DNA from: an uncultured Lachnospiraceae bacterium
GTDB lineage: Bacteria > Bacillota > Clostridia > Lachnospirales > Lachnospiraceae
DNA: 38,430 nt
Direction: 5' to 3'
NCBI GenBank assembly: GCA_900551115.1
Contig: URUY01000031.1
Location: 1 to 38,430 of the forward strand
Part shown: positions 33,259-38,430 of the stretch, piece after piece
How the letters are laid out: each line of letters starts with the position of its first letter
Position numbering within the stretch: the stretch's first letter is position 1
Position numbers and translations under genes: made by a program
The notes under the pieces: model-generated
What the model was told of the DNA's origin: nothing
The model's database searches: none
Seen by the model: only the letters and a program-made list of their open reading frames with translations

Positions 33259-34392
33259 ATGCCATCGGTAAAGGGAAAACTTTTTGAACATTTTGTATAT
33301 AATCTGTTGTTGACGTGTGGATTCTGGCCTGTTACAAAGGATGGGCTGTTAATCTATGACGGGACTGCAGGAACAATGATTCAAGGCTTGGGACAGCCTC
33401 ATAATGCGGATGTTCTTTTGGCACCGCCTGTTCAGACACCATTCTATTTTCCGACGAGGCTATTGGTTGAATGTAAGTGTTATGATGAACCGATAGGCCT
33501 GCCGATAATCAGAAATGCGCTGGGGCTCCGTGAAGATATAAACAGCTTTGATATTGTGACGGAAGAGATATTAAGAAACAGAAAATCTTCCAGAACGACA
33601 GGGATTACCTGTTATCCTATCATGCGGTATCAATATCAGGTAGGGGTTGCCTCTATGAGCGGATTTAAGTCTACGGCTTTTCCCTTTGCACAGGCACACC
33701 GTATTCCGCTGATTTCCTTTTCAAGTACGCTTTTTAGCGGCGTTCGCCGCAGTATTGAGCTGATAGAAGAGTGCGCAATGAGAGATGAGCGGTTTGCAAA
33801 GCAGCTTTTAGAGTCTTTAAAGCGGCAGCAGGAAGAAGGTTACATAGATACTTATTTTTACGAGAAAATAGAAGGGGAAGCTTATGCATTTGTTCGGGAA
33901 TTTACACAAGAGTTATTGCGGTTTCAAAAGCAGATTACAATCGGTCTGTTAGAGGACGGAACCATTCTCTTTTTAATGAAAGAGAGAGAGGATATGGAAC
34001 AGGGGAAAGCAAATCGATATGAAGGGCCATATGAAGAAGAGGATGAGAACCCATACAAGGATAGGTATGAAAACCAGTATGGCTATACGGATGGCTATGC
34101 ACTCCACTGGAATAATCAGTCCGACATATGGAGCCTGGAGGACGGAAGGGAACACTATCATTTTGAGCTGCCGAGAACGCTGTATGAGAAGTGGATTGCC
34201 TTTTCGGAGGAACAGCGCAGTGCTGCCCTGCAGCTTAAGCGGGATTACCTTTCCAAAATAGTTCTCTTCGGAAACAGGAAGGACCGGAAAAGCCGTGACA
34301 ATATCAGAGTAATCCATTTGTCGGAACGGTTTATGGAGGAGGCCGGACGGAAGTTGGAAAAGCAGGGGAGTAATCAAACAGATTTGGAATAG
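33259..34392 (+). CDS. Orphan PD-(D/E)XK nuclease-like protein
   Basis: A 377-aa protein. Its first ~170 residues have a restriction-endonuclease-like layout: GKLFEHFVYNLL (Glu10), HNADVLL (Asp51), then LLVECKCYDEPIG with Glu71-x-Lys73, matching the catalytic D...E-x-K pattern of Mrr-type enzymes. Next comes a helical region, an acidic Tyr-rich insert (~255-280), and a C-terminal part with a Lys/Arg-rich end. No methyltransferase or partner gene is next to it, so restriction of foreign DNA is only one possibility; a repair or DNA-end-processing role is equally open. GAAAGGAG precedes the ATG. The 230-bp gap to the divergent chemoreceptor holds both promoters. Confidence 0.65.
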   Translation: MPSVKGKLFEHFVYNLLLTCGFWPVTKDGLLIYDGTAGTMIQGLGQPHNADVLLAPPVQTPFYFPTRLLVECKCYDEPIGLPIIRNALGLREDINSFDIVTEEILRNRKSSRTTGITCYPIMRYQYQVGVASMSGFKSTAFPFAQAHRIPLISFSSTLFSGVRRSIELIEECAMRDERFAKQLLESLKRQQEEGYIDTYFYEKIEGEAYAFVREFTQELLRFQKQITIGLLEDGTILFLMKEREDMEQGKANRYEGPYEEEDENPYKDRYENQYGYTDGYALHWNNQSDIWSLEDGREHYHFELPRTLYEKWIAFSEEQRSAALQLKRDYLSKIVLFGNRKDRKSRDNIRVIHLSERFMEEAGRKLEKQGSNQTDLE

Positions 34393-34420
34393 ATGGCATT
34401 TCGGTGAATAATAGAAAAAG

Positions 34421-34463
34421 AGCGGATATGATTTTCCAAAAAGGATTATCATATCCGCTTTTT
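34421..34463. terminator. Bidirectional terminator
   Basis: AGCGGATATGAT (34421-34432) pairs with ATCATATCCGCT (34448-34459), followed by T4; a run of A lies just upstream, so it works in both directions. It separates the nuclease-like gene from the convergent HxlR gene. Confidence 0.88.
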
Positions 34464-34470
34464 CATCAAA

Positions 34471-34794
34471 TCAAAGCTGATTCTTATAGTTTGTTCCCCA
34501 CTTTTCCATAGCATTTATGATCGGACGCATAGATTCCCCCAAATCGCTTAGCGCATATTCAACACGGGGCGGCACTTCCGGATAAACTGTGCGGGTAATG
34601 ATTCCGTCTTCTTCCATGGAACGAAGGCTGTCAGTCAGGACCTTTTGGCTGATTCCCTCCAAATCCTTGCGCAATTCATTAAAACGCCATGGCCGCTGTA
34701 ACAGGTTTCGCATAATGAGCAATTTCCACTTGCTTCCGATTATCTGGACGGTGGTTGCTACAGGGCAGGCGGGCATTTCTTCCTTTGTCAGCAT
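34471..34794 (-). CDS. HxlR family transcriptional regulator
   Basis: A 107-aa winged-helix protein from the ATG at 34794 (GGAAAGGGG eight bases upstream). The sequence MPACPVATTVQIIGSKWKLLIMRNL is the HxlR signature, with one Cys near the N-terminus (Cys10) at the position used for redox or electrophile sensing in YodB, HypR and QorR. RFNELRKDLEGISQKVLTDSLR forms the recognition helix. It is divergent from the ACGX peptide operon, and a likely operator lies between the two, so it probably controls that operon, perhaps in response to oxidising or thiol-reactive stress. That last point is inference. Confidence 0.9.
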   Translation of the reverse strand: MLTKEEMPACPVATTVQIIGSKWKLLIMRNLLQRPWRFNELRKDLEGISQKVLTDSLRSMEEDGIITRTVYPEVPPRVEYALSDLGESMRPIINAMEKWGTNYKNQL

Positions 34795-34879
34795 AGGCGT
34801 ACCCCTTTCCAATAGTTTGAAAATGAATGTTACATTCAAATTATAGTATAAGTGCGGTTTTCTTGCAAATATGGGTTAC

Positions 34880-34918
34880 AAAAAAGTGACTATGTAATAA
34901 AAAAGTGCGTACTTTTTT
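34880..34918. promoter_or_regulatory. Probable HxlR operator region
   Basis: A perfect inverted repeat AAAAAAGT-GCGT-ACTTTTTT spans 34899-34918, and AAAAAAGTG occurs again 19 bp upstream at 34880-34888. Twin TACAAT -10 candidates (34936-34941 and 34941-34946) lie just downstream, with the operator over the -35 position of the peptide operon. The spacing by about two helical turns suggests two regulator dimers on one face. Confidence 0.65.
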
Positions 34919-34993
34919 TCGTAATAGCCGTGCGATACAATACAATCAAGGAACAGGAAAGGTTCCTAAAATAGAAAAATGGAGGTAATTATT

Positions 34994-35155
34994 ATGGCAC
35001 TTTCTAATTTATTTGGTTGGGCAAAGGAAAATGAGGAGACGGTGGCTTCTGCCTGTGGCTCCGCCTGCGGTGCCGGCGACAAAAGTGTTTCCGAAGGAAG
35101 CACAGAAGAAAAGCCTGCTGCCTGCGGTGCTGCCTGCGGTGCCGGCGATAAATAA
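34994..35155 (+). CDS. ACGX-repeat RiPP precursor peptide
   Basis: A 53-aa peptide. A leader of about 18 residues (MALSNLFGWAKENEETVA) is followed by two similar core blocks: A20-C-G-S-A-C-G-A-G-D-K30 and A43-C-G-A-A-C-G-A-G-D-K53, separated by an acidic Ser/Glu spacer. The Cys are at 21, 25, 44 and 48, each in an A-C-G-X unit. GGAGG lies ten bases before the ATG. The next gene is a radical SAM/SPASM enzyme, so this is almost certainly the substrate of a Cys- or Ala-directed modification. It fits the ACGX-repeat peptide class that I recall from family databases; the mature product is unknown. Confidence 0.88.
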   Translation: MALSNLFGWAKENEETVASACGSACGAGDKSVSEGSTEEKPAACGAACGAGDK

Positions 35156-35171
35156 GCACCTGATATCAGCC

Positions 35172-35203
35172 GTTCCCGATAAGCAATACTGTTTGCCGGG
35201 AAC
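35172..35203 (+). promoter_or_regulatory. Hairpin between precursor and maturase genes
   Basis: GTTCCCG (35172-35178) pairs with CGGGAAC (35197-35203), extended inside by GCAA/TTGC. There is no T-run after it, so read-through is expected. It could protect the precursor mRNA 3' end or attenuate transcription, so that the peptide outnumbers its enzyme. Confidence 0.55.
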
Positions 35204-35272
35204 AATTTCAGAATAATTCGGTTTTGCCGATTTGTATAGATATTTTAAGGAATTTAAAGTGAGGGAAATGAT

Positions 35273-36304
35273 ATGAAAGAATATTTTGCTTTTCAATGGC
35301 ACATTACAGACGAGTGCGACCAACGCTGCAAGCATTGTTACATTTTTTCGGAGGATAACTGCAAAAAGCCGGATACTATGAGCTGGGAGCAGATGCAGGA
35401 AACCTTTTATAACTGTCTTGATTTCTGCAAGGTGTATAACCGTCTGCCCTACTTTTACATTACGGGTGGCGACCCCATTTTACATCCGGATTTTTGGAAA
35501 CTGCTTGCTCTGTTAAAAGAACATGATATTCCGTTTACCATTTTGGGGAATCCTTTTCATTTAACGGATGAAGTTTGCAAAAAGCTGAAAGATTACGGGT
35601 GTCAGAAATACCAACTCTCTCTTGACGGAATGAGAACAACCCATGACTGGTTCAGAAAACCCGGTTCTTTCGACTGTACCCTTGAAAAAATCAGTTGTAT
35701 CAAAAAGGCTGGTATCCGTTCTGTGATTATGACAACCGTATCCGGTACAAATATCAAAGAAATCCCGGATATTATTGATACCGTTGTAGAGGCAGGTGTC
35801 GATGTATTTGCCTTTGCCCGTTATTGTCCTACAAACGAGGAAAAAGATACCGGAATGACCCCGCAGGAATATCGTGAATTACTTGATACCTGTTATCAAA
35901 AATTTCAGTATTATGAAGCCGCAGGCTGTAACACCTACTTCAACAAGAAAGACCACCTTTGGACGCTTTATGAGTATGAAAAGGGCATTTTCAAAATCCC
36001 GGAGGACGCACAGGACGGCGTGATTTACGGAGGCTGTAACTGTGGAAACTGCCACATGACAATTTTGCCTGCCGGCGATATTTACGCCTGCCGCCGTGTT
36101 CAGAACAGTAAGGTAGGCAACGTGTTTACAGACCGGATTGCAGATGTTTGGATTTGTCAAATGGAGCAATATCGGGATTACAGCAAATTTGAAAAATGTT
36201 CAAAATGCGAACTGCTGTCTTATTGCCGGGGATGCCCTGCGGTTGCCAGCGGAAAGGACGGCAACTTTTATGCGGCAGACCCTCAATGCTGGAAGGAGGT
36301 GTAG
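35273..36304 (+). CDS. Radical SAM/SPASM peptide maturase, ACGX system
   Basis: A 343-aa enzyme. The radical SAM cluster motif is Cys15-x3-Cys19-x2-Cys22 (TDECDQRCKHCYIF), with the SAM-binding GGDP (~65-68) downstream. The C-terminal SPASM region (~255-340) is Cys-rich: GGCNCGNCHMTI, ACRRVQ, EKCSKCELLSYCRGCP and a last Cys in DPQCW, enough for two auxiliary [4Fe-4S] clusters. SPASM proteins modify ribosomal peptides, for example with thioether or carbon-carbon links. It lies 117 bases after the ACGX precursor and two bases before the nitroreductase, so the three form one operon. The exact chemistry cannot be read from the sequence. Confidence 0.9.
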   Translation: MKEYFAFQWHITDECDQRCKHCYIFSEDNCKKPDTMSWEQMQETFYNCLDFCKVYNRLPYFYITGGDPILHPDFWKLLALLKEHDIPFTILGNPFHLTDEVCKKLKDYGCQKYQLSLDGMRTTHDWFRKPGSFDCTLEKISCIKKAGIRSVIMTTVSGTNIKEIPDIIDTVVEAGVDVFAFARYCPTNEEKDTGMTPQEYRELLDTCYQKFQYYEAAGCNTYFNKKDHLWTLYEYEKGIFKIPEDAQDGVIYGGCNCGNCHMTILPAGDIYACRRVQNSKVGNVFTDRIADVWICQMEQYRDYSKFEKCSKCELLSYCRGCPAVASGKDGNFYAADPQCWKEV

Positions 36305-36306
36305 GT

Positions 36307-36880
36307 ATGGAATTATTTGATTTGATAAAAGTTCGCCGTTCTATCCGAAAATACCAAAACAGGCAGATTGAACGGGAGGATTTAGAGAAAATCATAGAAG
36401 CAGGGCTTTATGCTCCGAATGCCGGCGGCGGTCAGAGGACAATAATTGTTGGCATTCACAATAAAGAGCTGTGTGAAAAAATCGGAAAGCTTAATACAGC
36501 AAAATTCGACAGGAGTAAATTGGCAGGTTCTTATGTATCAACGGAGCAGCCCAGTATAATAGACGACCCTGCTATAAAAAGCGGTTTCTACGGTGCGCCT
36601 GCCGTCTGTGCGGTTTTTGCCCCAAAGAATTTCCTGTATAGTATTCCCGATGCTTTTTGCTGCGCCGAAAATATGGTGCTGGCGGCAACGGAATTTGGGC
36701 TGGCATCCTGTATCGTAGCACGAGGGGAGGAAACCTTTGACAACGAAGCAGGGGCAGAGCTTTTAAAGGAATGGAATATTCCCGACAACTATATTGCCCG
36801 CTGTTTTGTTGGGCTATTGTGAGGGAGAATATCCGCAGGGTAAGCCGCGAAAAGAAAACCGTAGTTTGATTGTAAAGTAG
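36307..36880 (+). pseudogene. Nitroreductase family protein, frameshifted near the C-terminus
   Basis: The main frame encodes 171 residues (MELFDLIKVRRSIRKYQNRQ, then APNAGGGQ and GLASCIVARGEE), a short FMN-dependent nitroreductase of the kind found beside radical SAM peptide systems. It stops at 36820-36822 just after CFVG, where the family continues. Skipping C36814 restores the expected ending, YCEGEYPQGKPRKENRSLIVK, stopping at 36878-36880. So the gene has a one-base insertion or a sequencing error; the truncated product lacks only 21 residues and may still fold. The start lies two bases after the radical SAM stop, with GGAGG inside the previous gene. Confidence 0.8.
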
Positions 36881-36888
36881 GTGAAGGT

Positions 36889-37289
36889 ATGGACGCACAA
36901 ACTTGTTTGAAAAAACTGCAATAGGTCGGTGTGTTAAATTTTGCCACTGTAGGGCTGGACGGAACGCCGCAGGTGCGGTGTATCCGGGCAAGACACGGGA
37001 AATCGGGATTGTTTTTGTTGTCCAAGACATGCAGATTGCATATTTCAATTTGGGCATCAATCCGATTTTTCGAGAACAGTATTTTGTAGGCAATGGTAAG
37101 GAAAACCGGAAAGGCTATGAAATAACCGGCCATTGTATCGGCTGCGGGGCGTGTGTCAAAGGTTGTCCTCAGCGGTGTATTGAACCGGGAAAACCCTATC
37201 GAATTATGCAGGAGCATTGCCTGCATTGTGGGAACTGTTTTGAACACTGCCCTGTAAAGGCGATAAAAAAAAGAGATAGACAAGAATGA
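36889..37289 (+). pseudogene. Flavin-binding (PNPOx-like) plus 2[4Fe-4S] ferredoxin fusion, degraded
   Basis: The family normally has an N-terminal PNPOx-like barrel of about 140 residues and a C-terminal double-cluster ferredoxin. Here MDAQTCLKKLQ is interrupted by TAG (36922-36924); the sequence then continues VGVLNFATVGLDGTPQVR and jumps frame near 36975-36984 straight into YPGKTREIGIVFV, so about 60 middle residues are gone. The ferredoxin part is intact: CIGCGACVKGCP and CLHCGNCFEHCP. It was probably an electron donor in the same redox cluster. A truncated ferredoxin might still be made from an internal start, but full function is lost. Confidence 0.8.
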
Positions 37290-37674
37290 GAACCTTTTGC
37301 AGACAATTCTTTCTGTTTGCAAAAAAGAAGGTGTTATGGGAGGATGTTTTCAGGGAATCGGTGCTTGTGACCTTGTTACAATTTCTACTTATATTCCGGA
37401 AAAAAGAGATTTTGTTGACCATACAATTTCGGGAATGATAGAGATGATTTCTTTAATGGGGAACATTTCTGTGGATGACAACAACATACCGTTTTTACAC
37501 AGCCATGCTGTTTTCTCCTATCTGAATCAAACAGGAGAAATTGCAATCACTGCCGGACACTTAAAAGAGGCTAAAATCAGTTATACAGGTGAAATCATCA
37601 TTACTTTGACAGGTGATACAATAGGCAGACAGTTTGACACAAAGACAGGAATTGAGGTGTGGAAATTATCCTGA
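37267..37674 (+). pseudogene. PPC/DUF296 domain protein, N-terminally truncated
   Basis: The frame is open from 37267 and reads KKEIDKNENLLQTILSVCKK, matching the family only from the conserved acidic helix onward. It then follows the PPC domain closely: FQGIGACDLVTIS, ISLMGNISVDDN, PFLHSHAVFS, AGHLKEA and TGIEVWKL at the end. The first ~15 residues and a proper start codon are missing; the first usable start is a TTG at 37297. PPC proteins bind DNA with an AT-hook in plants, but the stand-alone bacterial ones have no settled function. The joint lies right after the degraded ferredoxin gene, which suggests one deletion-prone region. Confidence 0.65.
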
Positions 37675-37711
37675 AAATTAAATCCTTTTCTGAATGCGAG
37701 GTGAAAATACC

Positions 37712-38245
37712 ATGAAAGAGATTTCTGTAACAGAATTAAAATTAAATCCAATGACGCAGATTTCTGATGAATGGCTGCTAATTACTGCCGGCGACCAGAA
37801 AAGAGGCTATAATACAATGACTGCCTGTTGGGGACAAATGGGCGCAATTTGGGGAAAAGGTAAAGGACTTCCAACCACCACTGTTTATATCAGACCACAG
37901 AGATATACAAAAGAATTTATTGACCGGGAGGATTATTATACCCTTTCTTTCTTTTCAAAAGAATATAGAAAGCAGCTGGCTTATTTGGGAACTCATTCCG
38001 GACGCCGGGAAGATAAAATATCAAAGGTTGGGTTTACTCCTGTTTTCGGTAATGGATATACTTGCTTTAATGAAGCAAGTCTTGTGCTTGTCTGTCGGAA
38101 ACTATATCATGCGCCTTTGATTGAAGAAGGTTTTGTAGATAAGAGTATTATTGAAGATATTTACCCGGAGCGGGATTTCCATGATATGTATATCGGAGAA
38201 ATTGTAAAGGCTTTGGTACAGGAAGAAGGTAGGAAAAATGGTTAA
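37712..38245 (+). CDS. Flavoredoxin / flavin reductase-like protein
   Basis: A 177-aa FMN-binding split-barrel protein from the ATG at 37712 (GAGGTG eight bases upstream). Motifs include NTMTACWGQMGAIWGKG, TVYIRPQRYTKEFID, YYTLSFF and GRREDKISKVG, as in small clostridial flavin reductases. It probably passes electrons between flavin and another protein. It appears intact, in contrast to the three genes before it, and its stop overlaps the sirtuin start by eight bases, so the two are coupled. Confidence 0.88.
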   Translation: MKEISVTELKLNPMTQISDEWLLITAGDQKRGYNTMTACWGQMGAIWGKGKGLPTTTVYIRPQRYTKEFIDREDYYTLSFFSKEYRKQLAYLGTHSGRREDKISKVGFTPVFGNGYTCFNEASLVLVCRKLYHAPLIEEGFVDKSIIEDIYPERDFHDMYIGEIVKALVQEEGRKNG

Positions 38246-38430
38246 GGGAATGCTGCAATTTAAAACAGAAGAGTTAAAACAGGCCATTAAAGCTGCTGAC
38301 GCTGTTTTAATCGGTGCAGGCGCCGGACTTTCTGCCTCTGCCGGATTTGTTTATTCCGGGGAGCGTTTTCATCGGAATTTCAGTGATTTTGAGGCAAAGT
38401 ATGGTTTTCACGATATGTATTCCGGCGGTT
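38238..38430 (+). CDS. SIR2-family NAD-dependent enzyme (5' part, cut by window end)
   Basis: The first 64 codons are visible. The NAD-binding start reads VLIGAGAGLSASAGFVYSGE, in place of the GAGIS-x-x-SGIPDFR of ordinary sirtuins, followed by FHRNFSDFEAKYGFHDMYSGG. This variant occurs in a divergent sirtuin branch, which I recall as often clustered with macrodomain and redox genes and including protein ADP-ribosyltransferases. Whether this one deacylates or ADP-ribosylates cannot be told. AGGAAAA precedes the ATG, and the start overlaps the flavoredoxin stop. Confidence 0.85.
   Translation, partial: MVKGMLQFKTEELKQAIKAADAVLIGAGAGLSASAGFVYSGERFHRNFSDFEAKYGFHDMYSGG

Overview
The window looks like a chromosome segment from an anaerobic, low-to-moderate-GC Firmicute of the Lachnospiraceae/Clostridia type. 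Supporting signs are AGGAGG-type ribosome binding sites, a CIRCE-controlled groESL operon, a VPKTG-type wall-anchored protein, CsoR/CopA copper control, an intracellular type I pullulanase and many ferredoxin, flavin and radical SAM proteins. No rRNA, CRISPR array or complete mobile element is present; there is one tRNA gene (Thr, GGT anticodon).

Layout. 1-2845: an 18-bp tandem repeat at the edge, a TetR regulator, a tiny conserved-looking protein, a DUF4236 membrane protein and a MerR/TipAS regulator behind a 19-bp-spacer MerR-type promoter. 2846-6670: an AT-rich patch with a TTG-start SMR pump, a zinc-dependent phospholipase C-like protein and a UMF1-type MFS transporter, then a small lipoprotein and a tyrosine-recombinase remnant. 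The patch is bracketed by two diverged copies of a ~112-bp intergenic repeat, the second lying against the 3' end of tRNA-Thr. This looks like a decayed integration site. 6887-17777: a small Cys-containing protein, cysE overlapping a pullulanase gene, PBP1A, a YigZ/IMPACT protein, MgtE, a MATE pump and a sortase-type surface protein. 17916-22481: a heterodimeric ABC exporter with an asymmetric pair of ATP sites, divergent from an AraC regulator. 22661-29480: a DUF1905/cysteine-peptidase-like fusion, an Asn-rich membrane protein, groES-groEL, then csoR and copA with a CopZ-like domain fused at the C-terminus. 29617-34392: an intracellular TIM-barrel hydrolase-like protein, a chemoreceptor and an orphan PD-(D/E)XK nuclease-like protein.

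The most interesting locus is 34471-36880. An HxlR-type regulator is divergent from a 53-aa precursor peptide carrying four A-C-G-X units (ACGS, ACGA, ACGA, ACGA). Next come a hairpin, a radical SAM/SPASM enzyme and a nitroreductase. This fits the poorly characterised ACGX-type RiPP system that family databases name; its product and role are, as far as I know, unknown. The nitroreductase is frameshifted near its end. The next gene (flavin-binding domain plus 2[4Fe-4S] ferredoxin) has a stop codon and an internal deletion, and the PPC/DUF296 gene after it has lost its N-terminus, so the tail of the cluster is decaying. The window closes with an intact flavoredoxin-like gene overlapping the start of a sirtuin-family gene that runs off the end.

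All calls come from reading the sequence and recalled family knowledge; no database search was run.
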